Shown here piece by piece: positions 19,914 through 29,000 of a DNA stretch of 64,000 nt. A model generated the notes under the pieces. It did not search any database. It had not been told where the DNA came from and saw only the letters and a program-made list of their open reading frames with translations. The stretch is from positions 1,860,001 through 1,924,000 of the forward strand of contig NZ_CP017754.1 of NCBI RefSeq assembly GCF_001854325.1. Direction: 5' to 3'. How positions within the stretch are numbered: the first letter of the stretch is position 1; each line of letters opens with the position of its first letter. A program made the translations under genes and the position numbers. Source of the DNA: Cupriavidus malaysiensis (GTDB taxonomy: Bacteria > Pseudomonadota > Gammaproteobacteria > Burkholderiales > Burkholderiaceae).

Positions 19914-19980
19914 TACTTAGCGGGTCATGGCCGCGTGTCAATACCTTCTGGCGAAGAATCCAACACGTGCCGGGGCACGG
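19914..19980 (-). promoter_or_regulatory. element promoter with operator at about -66
   Basis: TTGACA (19936-19941), 16 bp, TAAGTA (19914-19919) on the minus strand precede the barrel and autotransporter genes. The palindrome ACGTGCCGGGGCACGG (19965-19980) lies two helical turns further upstream than at most sites. Confidence 0.72.
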
Positions 19981-20045
19981 GTTAACCGTTCGTCTGAGGA
20001 TGGAAAAAACTTTGTAAATCCGGGGCTTGTATGGCGCTTTTGCTG

Positions 20046-20073
20046 TTGACCGGTCTGGTGATCCTGCTAGGTT
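20046..20073 (+). promoter_or_regulatory. element promoter without adjacent palindrome
   Basis: TTGACC (20046-20051), 16 bp, TAGGTT (20068-20073) precede the 20130 gene. The nearest palindrome is the one at 19965-19980, 65 bases upstream. Confidence 0.7.
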
Positions 20074-20129
20074 GAAAAGTGAAGGACCTCAAAACCACCG
20101 CGCCAACGATGCGCACCCGGAGATCCCCG

Positions 20130-20714
20130 ATGACTACCCGCAACGGATACACCCCAGAAGGCATGTACGACTTCTCGATCCAGCCGGACGAGGAGCTGAA
20201 AGCGATGATCGGCAAGCCGATCGAGGCGCTCGTCGAGATGCTCGAAGCGATCTTGGTGATGCTCACGATGAAGTTGCAGCGCGAGACCATCGCGTTGCAG
20301 GCGGAGCAGATCCGTCAGCTCCAGCAGCGGCAGGCCTGGGTCACCGCGAAGCTGGTGCGGGTCCGCAAGCTCGAAGCCGACGGCGTGACGATCGTGCCGC
20401 GCGACGTGCTGACCACCGAACCGCAAACCCTGGACGTCGAGGGGCGGCGGATCGACGGTGGGCGGCGCAAGTTCAGCATGGCGGACGTGCGGGCCAGCCG
20501 TGGTCCCCGCATCGACCCGGTGGAGCGGTCGACCGAACCCCGGAGCCCGGCACCGCAGATCACGATCCCCAGCGCGTGCAGCCTGGGCAACCGTCTGGAC
20601 ACGCGCTCGACCATGGCGCGCTTCGAACCCACGTCGCGGGCCAGCACCCTGGCTTACGACACGGACAACGGGGTGGAGGCTTACCGTCCCCGTTCACGGT
20701 TCAGCCCGCGCTGA
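20130..20714 (+). CDS. hypothetical protein with coiled-coil segment
   Basis: The 194-residue protein begins at an ATG with GGAGA 6 bases upstream; earlier in-frame starts lack a ribosome site. Residues ~20-75 form a heptad-rich amphipathic stretch (IEALVEMLEAILVMLTMKLQ, QAEQIRQLQQRQ) predicting a coiled coil, followed by a Pro/Arg-rich region. No family was recognised and there is no signal peptide. It stands alone between its own promoter and a GC-rich hairpin. Confidence 0.7.
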   Translation: MTTRNGYTPEGMYDFSIQPDEELKAMIGKPIEALVEMLEAILVMLTMKLQRETIALQAEQIRQLQQRQAWVTAKLVRVRKLEADGVTIVPRDVLTTEPQTLDVEGRRIDGGRRKFSMADVRASRGPRIDPVERSTEPRSPAPQITIPSACSLGNRLDTRSTMARFEPTSRASTLAYDTDNGVEAYRPRSRFSPR

Positions 20715-20723
20715 ACCACCACG

Positions 20724-20748
20724 GGCCCCGCGCTCTGGGGCCCTTCAC
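20724..20748 (+). terminator. GC-rich hairpin, probable terminator
   Basis: A 7-bp stem GGGCCCC/GGGGCCC (20724-20744) with a weak T tail. Confidence 0.5.
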
Positions 20749-20804
20749 CCACCGTCGCCAACAACACGACAAGGAGGCGATCACCACTGCACTTGGAGGA
20801 CCGA

Positions 20805-21701
20805 TTGAACCCCTCGCTGAAACCCATTGCCCACCGCCTGGTGGCGCTCACCGCAGCCTGCCTTGCTGCACTCGCGCTTTGCCCCAGTCCGCTCAAGGCC
20901 GTGCCAGGGCACATCCATGAACCGGCGGCCATCGCGATTCCCCAACCCGCATCCTTGGTCGACGTCCCGTCGGCCTTTGACGAACCCGCGCCCGTGTTCG
21001 ACGCTTCGCCGCGGCTGACCCGTTTCACCCGCATGCCCGAGCGCATGGTGGGCGCGTTCTGGCCCACGGTGGCTGGGGTGGCGCAGGTGGTCGTGCCGCG
21101 ACCGGTGTTCCGCGTGACGGAGCAGCAGCTCCTGGCGGTGGCGCCCACGATCAACCCGGACGCGTTGCACCTGGCGATGCGGGCGATGGAATGCGCAGCG
21201 AAGCACTACGGGGACAAGGACCGCCTGGTGGTGATCGACTACTCGTTGCCGAGCACCGCCCGGCGCCTCTGGGTCTTCGACCTGCGCAACGGCAAGCTCC
21301 TGTGGAACGAGTACGTCCTGCACGGGCGCGGATCCGGCGCGGGGCTCTACGCGCGGTCCTTCTCGAACCAGCCCGACAGCGAGCAGTCCAGCCTGGGCCT
21401 GTTCGAGCTGGGCAGTCCGTTCAAGAGCCAGTTCGGCCCGGCGATGAGCATGGTGGGGCTGGAGAAGGGCATCAACGACCACGCGGTGGAGCGGGGCATC
21501 TGGTTGCACGGCACGGACTACGTGAACGACGAGCGGGCGGCCACAGGCCACGTGTCGCAGTCTGAGGGGTGCGCGGCGGTGCAGCGGGGCGTGATCGTCC
21601 CGATGATCGACAGCCTGAAGAAGGGGGCCTACCTGTTCTCGTTTTACCCCGACAAGAAGTGGCAGCAGGCGTCCGGGTTCCTGACGGGGAAGCTCTGCTG
21701 A
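20805..21701 (+). CDS. YkuD_2-family L,D-transpeptidase-like protein
   Basis: The 298-residue exported protein starts at a TTG with GGAGGA just upstream and has a signal segment (residues ~10-33). The C-terminal 170 residues match the YkuD_2 L,D-transpeptidase domain: RRLWVFDLRNGKLL, HGRGSG, FSNQPDSEQSSLG, GLEKGINDHAVERGIWLHG (His235) and SEGC (catalytic Cys256; the family usual is S-W-G-C-P). Such enzymes form or edit 3-3 peptidoglycan crosslinks, which would suit a conjugation element that must open the wall. A palindromic operator copy is embedded in codons 32-37. Confidence 0.82.
   Translation: MNPSLKPIAHRLVALTAACLAALALCPSPLKAVPGHIHEPAAIAIPQPASLVDVPSAFDEPAPVFDASPRLTRFTRMPERMVGAFWPTVAGVAQVVVPRPVFRVTEQQLLAVAPTINPDALHLAMRAMECAAKHYGDKDRLVVIDYSLPSTARRLWVFDLRNGKLLWNEYVLHGRGSGAGLYARSFSNQPDSEQSSLGLFELGSPFKSQFGPAMSMVGLEKGINDHAVERGIWLHGTDYVNDERAATGHVSQSEGCAAVQRGVIVPMIDSLKKGAYLFSFYPDKKWQQASGFLTGKLC
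20899..20914. promoter_or_regulatory. palindrome copy inside a coding sequence
   Basis: CCGTGCCAGGGCACAT lies about 95 bases into the YkuD_2 gene. It matches the element consensus except for the last two bases. Confidence 0.5.
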
Positions 21702-21710
21702 TCGGGGCTC

Positions 21711-21738
21711 TTGCCGCCACGATTCGACCTGCTACGTT
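21711..21738 (+). promoter_or_regulatory. element-type promoter
   Basis: TTGCCG (21711-21716), 16 bp, TACGTT (21733-21738), preceded by TGC, upstream of the RHH gene. No palindrome is adjacent. Confidence 0.6.
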
Positions 21739-21771
21739 GGAATCGACCACCACCCAGAACCGGAGGATCTG

Positions 21772-22029
21772 ATGACCACCACCCGCAAGACCCCTCGCAG
21801 GAGCGCCACACTCCGCATGCAGCCGGTGCTGCACGACGCCGTGACGGCGGTTGCGCGTCAGCACAACCAGAGCCTGAACGAGCTGCTCGTGAAGGTCCTG
21901 TCGGACCATCCCGAGGTGCGGTGGTGGGTGGCGTTCAACGAGGCCGCGCCCGGCACGCAGCCCCACCAGGCGCAACGGCTGGCCCAGTTGCACGTGGACA
22001 TCGACCGGATCCTGGGGAGCGTGCGATGA
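21772..22029 (+). CDS. ribbon-helix-helix-like small protein
   Basis: An 85-residue basic protein. Residues ~12-45 (ATLRMQPVLHDAVTAVARQH then SLNELLVKVL) fit an Arc/HicB-type ribbon-helix-helix: a short strand, helix, Asn-turn and helix. The C-terminal half is unrecognised. The stop overlaps the next ATG (ATGA). Likely a DNA-binding regulator; an antitoxin role with the following gene is possible but not supported by any recognised toxin. Confidence 0.65.
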   Translation: MTTTRKTPRRSATLRMQPVLHDAVTAVARQHNQSLNELLVKVLSDHPEVRWWVAFNEAAPGTQPHQAQRLAQLHVDIDRILGSVR

Positions 22030-22487
22030 GCATGTGGACCGCGAAGCAGGAGGAGGCCCTGGCCACGATCGTGGCCAGCCTGGTGGCCGAGAAGGTGGAG
22101 GAGCCGGCGGTGGTGGACGGGCTCGACGCGGTGTACCCGGCGCTGACGGTAACGGTGGGCGTCACGCTCAACGGCCGGCACCACACGATTCAGGCGACGG
22201 AGCAGCCGGGCGAGGGCTGGTGGGCCATGTTCGCCCGGCATGGGCGCCTGGACGCTCTGCAGACGTCGATTGACACCGGGCCGGCTTGGGAGGCCTTGAA
22301 GCAGCAGATCGGGGACGACGTGTTCGGCGGGGAACTGATGGCGTTCGAGGACATTTTCTTCGCGCAGGACGTGCGCAACGCGATCGAGGCCCTGGCCAGC
22401 GAGGCGGCGTTCGAGCACCACCAGCGGCATCACGTGGCGCGGGTGCACTCGGTGAAGCAGGAGATGGACGCTGCACGCTGGCAGTGA
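22026..22487 (+). CDS. hypothetical protein coupled to RHH gene
   Basis: A 153-residue protein of mostly acidic helical character with WW and WAMF aromatic patches and a His-rich FEHHQRHHVARVH segment near the C terminus. No family was recognised. It overlaps the RHH gene and ends at a hairpin terminator, so the two form a two-gene unit. Confidence 0.65.
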   Translation: MSMWTAKQEEALATIVASLVAEKVEEPAVVDGLDAVYPALTVTVGVTLNGRHHTIQATEQPGEGWWAMFARHGRLDALQTSIDTGPAWEALKQQIGDDVFGGELMAFEDIFFAQDVRNAIEALASEAAFEHHQRHHVARVHSVKQEMDAARWQ

Positions 22488-22511
22488 CGGCAGGACCAGG
22501 CGGGGAATGGG

Positions 22512-22534
22512 AAAAGGGGCCGATGGCCCCGTTT
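22512..22534. terminator. bidirectional hairpin terminator
   Basis: GGGGCC/GGCCCC stem (22516-22530) with A-run on the left and GTTTG on the right. The minus strand reads TTTTCCC after the stem, so it is the better terminator for the leftward gene. Confidence 0.75.
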
Positions 22535-22553
22535 GCATGTGCTGGTGGAACGA

Positions 22554-22727
22554 TCAGCGGTTGGTGTTCTCGCCGGCGTCCCGCGCGTCGTGCTCAGCAC
22601 GCGCGTTCGCGAGGTTCTGGCGGAAGCGCTGGGCCAGGCTCTGCCCGCCGAACAGCGAGCTGGGGGTGTTGCGAAACACCGCGACGAGGACGGCGAGCAG
22701 GACGACGATGGCGATGGCGTAAAGCAT
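22554..22727 (-). CDS. 57-residue single-pass membrane protein
   Basis: MLYAIAIVVLLAVLVAVF forms one N-terminal membrane helix, followed by a polar Arg/Asn-rich tail. GGGAGGAACATCC precedes the ATG. It has its own promoter with palindrome and its own terminator, strong support that this tiny gene is real. Function unknown; comparable small membrane proteins accompany type IV secretion genes. Confidence 0.75.
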   Translation of the reverse strand: MLYAIAIVVLLAVLVAVFRNTPSSLFGGQSLAQRFRQNLANARAEHDARDAGENTNR

Positions 22728-22775
22728 GGATGTTCCTCCCTGGGTGGTGCCCACCGGATGGCGAGCGATGGTCAA

Positions 22776-22821
22776 GAACTAGCAGCATTTCGAGGCGCGT
22801 AAAGTCCGTGCCCTGGCACGG
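22776..22821 (-). promoter_or_regulatory. element promoter with palindrome at about -45
   Basis: Minus strand TTTACG (22798-22803), 16 bp, TAGTTC (22776-22781). The perfect palindrome CCGTGCCCTGGCACGG is at 22806-22821. Confidence 0.75.
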
Positions 22822-22827
22822 TTTGGA

Positions 22828-23508
22828 TCACGCGGACCGTTCGGGATCGGTGGTGCCCTTGGTCTCTGACGCAGAAGGGTCTCCAGGACGACTGGACCTG
22901 TATGCAGCCATCACGTTCAGCGTCTGCTGCATCCGGGCGCGGTCTTCGGGCGGTGCCTCGTTCCACACGCGCTCGCAGTGCCGCGGCCAGTCACCGCCGT
23001 CGCTGTAATCCCAGGCGTACGGGGCCTTCTCCTCCCCGGTTTTGACCCGCTCCATCCGGGCCAGCAGGGTCTCCAGGTCGCACAACGGGATCACGGCCCC
23101 TGTGTACGGTTCGGGGACCTGGCCGCGGTAGGCGTCCACGGACGACCAGGCGAGGATGAAGCGGCGATGCAGCACGCCCATGGTCCAGCGGAAGGTGACC
23201 ATGTACGGCTTGCGGAGCTTGCGCAGGAGCCAACCGTCCTTGCGCTGGGCATCCAGGATCCGGAGCTGCTCGACCTGCCAGCGCACGTCGTCCAGGGACG
23301 ACACGGTGTGGGGCGCGAAGTCCGGGCAGTGAACCTGAAACGAACCCTCGGCCCGCTCGTCCCGGGTGCTTACGATGACCATCCCGGCCACACGCGGGAT
23401 GCGAAGGGCGTCCCGCTCGCGGCCCATCACCAGCTTCACGCAGGCGTCCGGGTAGGGGTAGCGTCCCTCTTCGCAGTTCGACACGTCGTTGATGGTCTGG
23501 GCGTCCAT
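22828..23508 (-). CDS. hypothetical protein
   Basis: The 226-residue protein has no signal peptide or membrane segment. It is Arg/Trp/Glu-rich with a central RKLRKPYMVTFRWTMGVLHR stretch. CCAGGAGAGCGC precedes the ATG. It starts 25 bases after the 24016 gene and has no promoter of its own, so it is probably its operon partner. No family recognised. Confidence 0.65.
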   Translation of the reverse strand: MDAQTINDVSNCEEGRYPYPDACVKLVMGRERDALRIPRVAGMVIVSTRDERAEGSFQVHCPDFAPHTVSSLDDVRWQVEQLRILDAQRKDGWLLRKLRKPYMVTFRWTMGVLHRRFILAWSSVDAYRGQVPEPYTGAVIPLCDLETLLARMERVKTGEEKAPYAWDYSDGGDWPRHCERVWNEAPPEDRARMQQTLNVMAAYRSSRPGDPSASETKGTTDPERSA

Positions 23509-23533
23509 GCGCTCTCCTGGGATCAGGGGTGGA

Positions 23534-24016
23534 TCAGCAGTCTTTCAGACCGAAGCCCGGGGTCCACGGCGTGCCGTCGATCCGGTCCATGGTCCGGGTG
23601 TCGTAGGCCTTCACCACGCCGTCGTCCGGGTCGTAGTCATAGGTCACCAGGTCGAAGACCTTGGTGGTCGCAGCGGACTTCGCCAGGCTGGCCGCGTCGG
23701 CAGCGCTGCGGCGACGCAGGGCGGCATTCACCACGGCGAGGAACAGCTTCGGGGAGACGTTGATCGCCTTGGCCTGGACCACGATGAAGCCGCGCATCAG
23801 CGCGAGGTGCTCTGGCTTGTCGGAGGTGATCAGGGCCAGCGCGGTGATCGGCGAACCGCCGGGGACCGGGACACGTACGCCCCGGGACACGAGGTTGCGG
23901 TAGTGGTCGATCGCACGGTCGATGGCCTCCTTCTGGCGCTCAGGGGCAGGCACAGCAGCGGTGGTGGCCGGGACGGTGGCGGGCAGGTTGTCGGGGATGA
24001 GGATCAGGTCGTTCAT
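23534..24016 (-). CDS. hypothetical protein
   Basis: A 160-residue protein (MNDLILIPDNLPATVP...) with a helical region containing several Ala-rich segments and an aromatic C terminus (VTYDYDPDDGVVKAYDTRT). The longer open frame upstream crosses the promoter, so the start at 24016 is preferred although its ribosome site is weak. First gene of a two-gene unit. No family recognised. Confidence 0.6.
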   Translation of the reverse strand: MNDLILIPDNLPATVPATTAAVPAPERQKEAIDRAIDHYRNLVSRGVRVPVPGGSPITALALITSDKPEHLALMRGFIVVQAKAINVSPKLFLAVVNAALRRRSAADAASLAKSAATTKVFDLVTYDYDPDDGVVKAYDTRTMDRIDGTPWTPGFGLKDC

Positions 24017-24085
24017 GATGCGGTCCGTGGGTGGTCGGGGTCGATCGTGGCGTAAGGGTTGGGTCGGTTGGGGAGGTTCGTTCGG

Positions 24086-24150
24086 ATGTGCCAGGGCACA
24101 TCTTTCTGTACCTCCTACTTTTAACCTAGCAGGACCTATTGGCTCGTCAA
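24086..24150 (-). promoter_or_regulatory. element promoter with palindrome downstream of the start point
   Basis: Minus strand TTGACG (24145-24150), 16 bp, TAGGTT (24123-24128). The perfect inverted repeat ATGTGCCAGGGCACAT (24086-24101) is centred about +23 in the leader, a repressor-like position. A second palindrome lies upstream at 24274-24289. Confidence 0.72.
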
Positions 24151-24273
24151 GAGTCATAGCCCATGTACGACGGACCAGCGCAACTATTTTTGAGGGGGAC
24201 GAGGCGGCGCTCACCACCCGGGAAAACACCAGCGGGAAAGGCGGTGCCTCCGGCCCAGGACGCGAGCGAATCG

Positions 24274-24289
24274 ACGTGCCCTGGCACAG
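24274..24289. promoter_or_regulatory. palindrome copy in intergenic DNA
   Basis: ACGTGCCCTGGCACAG, about 130 bases upstream of the 24150 promoter. The rest of the 24,017-24,381 gap holds that promoter and a terminator; no gene was seen. Confidence 0.6.
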
Positions 24290-24310
24290 GGGCGTCAGCA
24301 ACGGGAAAGG

Positions 24311-24332
24311 GGCCGCTAGGCCCCCGGGGTGT
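24311..24332 (-). terminator. terminator of the 25.9-24.4 kb operon
   Basis: GGGGCC/GGCCCC stem (24313-24328) with a 4-base loop; the minus strand continues with TTTCCC. Confidence 0.65.
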
Positions 24333-24381
24333 TGATGCGTGGTCGACGCGCGATGCTGTTGCGCGGGTCCTGCCACCACCG

Positions 24382-24672
24382 TCAGTCCGTGGAGCGGGCC
24401 TGGCGTGCGGCGTTGAACGAGGCGATCGTGGCGCGCAGGCGCTGACCGGCTTCCGCCTGGGTGTACGTCGGGCGCGCCGGGCGGATCAGGTAGGAGGGCT
24501 GAGCCTCCTGGTCCAGCTCGGGCGGCAGCGGGCGCGAGGCGTTGCGACGGGTGCCCAGCACGAGGCCGAGGTACGCGGCGCCGATGACGCCGGCGACGAT
24601 CAGCAGCGGGATGCCGGCCTGGACGAACAGGACGTCGAGCATGTCGATAACGGGGTTGGTCAGGGTGTGCAC
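24382..24672 (-). CDS. small membrane protein
   Basis: A 96-residue protein beginning at a GTG preceded by GGAGGAGACCACC. One hydrophobic segment (residues ~15-41, ending VLGTRRN) is followed by a polar cytoplasmic-type tail. Last gene of a three-gene envelope operon (25894, 25301, 24672). No family recognised. Confidence 0.68.
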   Translation of the reverse strand: MHTLTNPVIDMLDVLFVQAGIPLLIVAGVIGAAYLGLVLGTRRNASRPLPPELDQEAQPSYLIRPARPTYTQAEAGQRLRATIASFNAARQARSTD

Positions 24673-24746
24673 GGTGGTCTCCTCCGGTGTGCGGGGCCGC
24701 GGGATGCGGCCCGTGGGTTGAACAACAAAACGGTGATGCGTCTGGA

Positions 24747-25301
24747 TCAGTGGGGCATGGGGTGAATGGCCATCAGCACGTTCCGGTGCAGCGTGACCAG
24801 CGATGCGGCGAGGCGGTCCGTCGCGGGCCAGGTCTTGGCGCAGATCCCCTTGTAGACGTCGATCTGGCGCAGCTCGGCCTGGATCCGCGCGTGCGCGGCA
24901 TCGCGGCGTGCCTGGACCGTCGGCATGGTGGCCATCACCGACATCACGAGCTGCTCGTGGTTCATCGGCAGGTTCGCCAGCGGCGGATTGAAACGCGACA
25001 GCCAGTTGCGCAGGTTCGCATCGGGCTGCTTTTCCGCGTCGGCCTGGGTCGGCAACGGGGTGCGGGTCGGGTCGAGCAACGACGACGGCAGCGGCACCAC
25101 GGCCAGGCGGAGGCACGCGTCGCGGGACACCAGCGCCGGGTTGGTGGCCACCGCCTGGGCGACGATCTGCTCCGGCGTGGCGGGGGCAGGAGCGGCGGGA
25201 CGACGGTGGAGGAACTTGGTCACGCCGACGGTGGCGGCGAACAGCAGGCACAGGCCGGCGAGGAGGGCAGCGCCCTGTTGGACACGAGGATCGAGCTTCA
25301 T
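24747..25301 (-). CDS. single-pass membrane-anchored protein
   Basis: A 184-residue protein with an N-terminal membrane anchor (residues ~11-31) and a periplasmic-type helical domain containing two cysteines (DACLRL, KGICAKTW). The start overlaps the stop of the upstream gene (ATGA). Likely part of an envelope-spanning complex with its neighbours; no family recognised. Confidence 0.68.
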   Translation of the reverse strand: MKLDPRVQQGAALLAGLCLLFAATVGVTKFLHRRPAAPAPATPEQIVAQAVATNPALVSRDACLRLAVVPLPSSLLDPTRTPLPTQADAEKQPDANLRNWLSRFNPPLANLPMNHEQLVMSVMATMPTVQARRDAAHARIQAELRQIDVYKGICAKTWPATDRLAASLVTLHRNVLMAIHPMPH

Positions 25302-25894
25302 CAGTTCAAGGTCTCCCGGATGGCATTTTTCGGGTTGGCGAAGAACACATCGGCATGGGTGAACAGCCCAGGGGAGCACAGGTTCACGTGACCACCGAGC
25401 ACCGTCTGCTGGAGACCTTCCGGGTCGAACTGGTTGTAGACGGGCTGAACGGCGCCGTCGCACTTGTAACCGCCCTCGATCCACCAGTGGCCCCAGCAGA
25501 TCACGATGACCGCCAGGCAGAGCGCAACGAGCAGCCCCACCAGCGAAAGCCCGCCGACGAGGACGAACCGATTCCGACGGCCCCGTTTCACGTCCTGCTC
25601 GAGCTTCCAGATGTCGTTCTTCGTAAAGTCCAACGGGTCCATTTGTTCCGTGCGGCCTTCACGACGAGCCTTGGTGAAGGCATCCATCCTGTCGATCATC
25701 CATTGGAGGTTGTTTTCACGGACGTGCTGGCGCTTGTGGAAACGCCAAAACTCCAAACCGATGACGAGCGCCACGAAGAGCAACCCGGCCATCACGATCG
25801 GCACGAGGTCGGCCGTTCCCTGCGGGTCAAGCAGCGACGAATAAAACTTCGGCGTCGCCCAGTACGCGAAGCCCGGAAGGGTGGTGCTCAGCAT
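25301..25894 (-). CDS. two-pass membrane protein
   Basis: The 197-residue protein has hydrophobic segments at residues ~28-46 and ~108-128, with a charged cytoplasmic loop between (WRFHKRQHVREN, RTEQMDPLDF) and a C-terminal domain with two Cys (YKCDGA, VNLCSPG). GAGGAGACC precedes the ATG. First gene of the operon driven by the palindrome promoter at 25944-25988. Resembles accessory membrane subunits of conjugation systems in layout only. Confidence 0.68.
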   Translation of the reverse strand: MLSTTLPGFAYWATPKFYSSLLDPQGTADLVPIVMAGLLFVALVIGLEFWRFHKRQHVRENNLQWMIDRMDAFTKARREGRTEQMDPLDFTKNDIWKLEQDVKRGRRNRFVLVGGLSLVGLLVALCLAVIVICWGHWWIEGGYKCDGAVQPVYNQFDPEGLQQTVLGGHVNLCSPGLFTHADVFFANPKNAIRETLN

Positions 25895-25943
25895 GAGGTC
25901 TCCTCCTCGATGGTGCCCGCGTAGCGCGTCGGGCCATGGTCTA

Positions 25944-25988
25944 CACTTAGCAGGATAAAGGGCCGTGTCAAGCCGTGCCCTGGCACGG
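25944..25988 (-). promoter_or_regulatory. element promoter with palindrome at about -44
   Basis: Minus strand TTGACA (25966-25971), 16 bp, TAAGTG (25944-25949). Perfect palindrome CCGTGCCCTGGCACGG at 25973-25988. Confidence 0.8.
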
Positions 25989-26013
25989 AAAAGCCCGGAC
26001 GGATCCGAGCTTT
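25989..26013 (-). terminator. terminator after the coupling protein gene
   Basis: An 8-bp stem with one G-T pair; the minus strand ends in a four-T run just before the palindrome at 25973. Confidence 0.65.
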
Positions 26014-26021
26014 GGTTCAGG

Positions 26022-29000
26022 TCAGGCGGCGGTGCGTTCCGGGTCGTTGGACGCCGCCATGGCCTGCCGGCGCTCCAGCTCGTCGTAGAGCGTCTGGATG
26101 CCCTGCAACCCCGCAAACATACGGATCTGCTTGACCGAGAGCTTGCCGATGGTGTCGCAGAGGTCACGACGCGGCACCCCACCACGCTTCACGTTGATCA
26201 TGCCCACGTAGCGGTGGTTCAGCAGGGGCCAATCGTCCGAGGGGAACAGTTCGACCACGTCGCCGTTCGGGTCGGGCACATAACTGTTTTCCCCAACCTT
26301 GTGCTTCACATAGAACCGCGGGGGCTTGTAGTCGTCGTGCTCGACGGCACCGCCCATGAACTTCCAGCTCAGCGCCCCCGCAACGCGCCGGGCCAGGCCC
26401 GAGGCGAGGGCGCCCGTGCCCCGCACAACCTCCCACAGGTTGGTGGTCACCGCGCCCACGGAGAACATCAGCGCGAGCTTGGCGAGCGACGCCGGCAGCC
26501 GGCCGGACCGGTCCTTCGGGTTGTGCAGGGCGTCACGATCCGCCTTCGTCAGAAGGACGTCCGTCGGCCGACTCAGGTCGTAGCGCAGGCGCTTGAGCAT
26601 GGCCAGCCGCTGACCCGGGTTCAGCTCCGGCTTGCCGATCCTCGCGGCCTCTCGAGCCCCCTGGTGGGCGCGCTGGAAGTCGTTCGACGTGATGTCCCTG
26701 AGCGCACCCGACAGGTAGTAGTTGTAGTCGTGCACGCGCTGACGCATCAGGCGATCATTGGCCCACCCATGGCTCGCCGGCGAGGACTTCATGCTGCACC
26801 AGGAGATGAAGTTGCTCAGGAACGCCCGCGCGGAGTCCTCGCCCAGGCGAGCGTAGAACGCATCGACCGTCTGGGACGCGAACACGCACCGCAGGCCCAG
26901 CGAGCGCGCGGTGGACAGCAGCTCGCCTTCGTCCGCATGGCTGCCCTTGCCCAGAAGGATCTGGGCTTCGTCGATCATGCACAGCAGCGACCGCTGCTCG
27001 GGCCACTTGGCCTGCCAGTCGACCACGCTCCCGCGTTCCTTGACCGCGTTGAACACGCGCTTCTTGGCCAGCATGGTGATGATCTTGCCGGCCTCCTGGT
27101 ACAGCGTTTCGGGCAGGGAGATCCCCACCACGGCGCCGCGCATGCACGCGAGCACGTCGCAGCCCTCTTCGAGGTAGGCCCACTCCACGAGCTTTTCGTT
27201 GCTCATGATCGGGGTGAACCAGGACGACAGCGTGGCACGGATGTCGGACCGCAGGTCCGCGCGCAGCTTGGGAAGGTCCAGCGAGGCGAACTTCAAGGCC
27301 TGGCGGATCAGCTTCCCGCGGGCGTTGTTCGCCAGCACGTCCGGGTGCTGCTGCAACCACCCAACGAGCCCGAGGCCACCCGGCACCTTCGGAGCGTCCG
27401 ACGGGATCGGGATTTGGCCGGTCTGCGGGTTGGGCTGCGGCTGGATGTTCGAGATGAAGATCGAATCCTCCATCCAGGACATGGCGAAGTCGCTCAGGGT
27501 CGCAAAGTGCCAGAAGTAGTTGCGCAGGGCCGACGCGAAGGGTTCCGGTACGTCCATCTTGGAGGCCTTGCGCCAGGCGGCGTAATCGGTCCAGCGCTTG
27601 AACGTCGTGCCGTCGGTGCTCATGGTCTGGACCAGGCGGTCCAGATCGTCGGACCAGGCCCGGTAGTTCGCGAAACCGCGCTTGCGAGCTTCGGCTTCCA
27701 GCTCGATCATTTCCAGCTCCCTGGCCGTCCACAGCAGGCGGGCCGTGTGACGCAGCCAGTTCCCCGGGCTGACCGTCCAGAAGTCTTTCATGTCGCTGGC
27801 GTCGTTGTTCACGGCGAGCAGCGCGCTCGTCACCTGCTCGGGGGTCATGCCTTGCAACAGCGCGAACGGATCGCCACCCGGTTCCGGCGAAATCTGGATG
27901 ATGGTCAGGATCTTGTCCAGACCCTGCTCGCGCAACGCCTTGATGATGTCGTCCGGCAGGGAACCCTTACCGTCCAGCAGCAGAGCACCACCACAGTTTT
28001 CGAACACACCGTTGCGGAACTGACCGTAAACCAGCCATTGCTGGACCAGGGGCGTGAGAATGCCGAAGGTCTTCCCGGAACCGGTCTCCCCGATCACCAG
28101 CAGGTGGGTGGTCAGGTCGTCGTGGGCCGACAACCCCATGTACATGTCCATGTCGGGGGCCAGAGGGTCGCCCTTCACGCGTTGCAGGTAACCACGCGCC
28201 GTTCCGAGGATGATCACCGGACCGTTTTTCGCGAAGTTGGACGCAGCGTTGATCTGAGTCTGACGCATCATCATCGCGTCGTTGTCGTTCGGCGTTTGGA
28301 ACGGTTCCGGGAGCTTGAACAGGCGGTCCTTTCCGGAGCGGTTGGCGATCAGCGATTCGAGGAACGGCCGGCCCAGCATCAGGGAACTGCCGGCGGCGAC
28401 AACGGGCCCGGCGAACTCCGGGAAGGTCGCCGCGGCGGCGGTCTGCACCGCGAGGATGCCCATCGTGTATTGCGCGGTGGGGCGGATGATGTAGCGCCAG
28501 TTACGGCCCAGCAGGGCCAGGGTCCCGATGGCGTAGGCGGCTTGCGTCAGCACGAGGCCGGGCAGGCCCATGTGGCCCGAGGCCACGATCGCCTCGGACG
28601 CGACAGTGACCAGCGGGTGCGCGTAGAGCAGGGCGGTCTCGGCCAGGCTGGACCCGCCGTACCCGATCTCGCAGTCGTCACCGTCCACCTTCAGGAGCTG
28701 GACGAGCGGCGTTCCGTCACCCGCAACGGCGGTGTCGCCTTCCTTGTCCTGCAGGTCGAACGGGGCGCGGTTCGTGAGGGGGATCTTGCGCCGGAAATAC
28801 TCGGCGACCTGCATTTTCACGTTCTTGGTGATTCGCTCACGAGCGCGTCCCATGAGGCCGGTGTAGGCCATGCCCTGACCGGCATCCTTGAACAGAGCGG
28901 GCTTCAACCGTTCAATGAACTGCGCGGCGTTACGGTCGTAAGGCGGGGCTTTGACCTTCGGCGCGACCGCAACCGCGGTTGCGGTGTCGGTGCTGCTCTC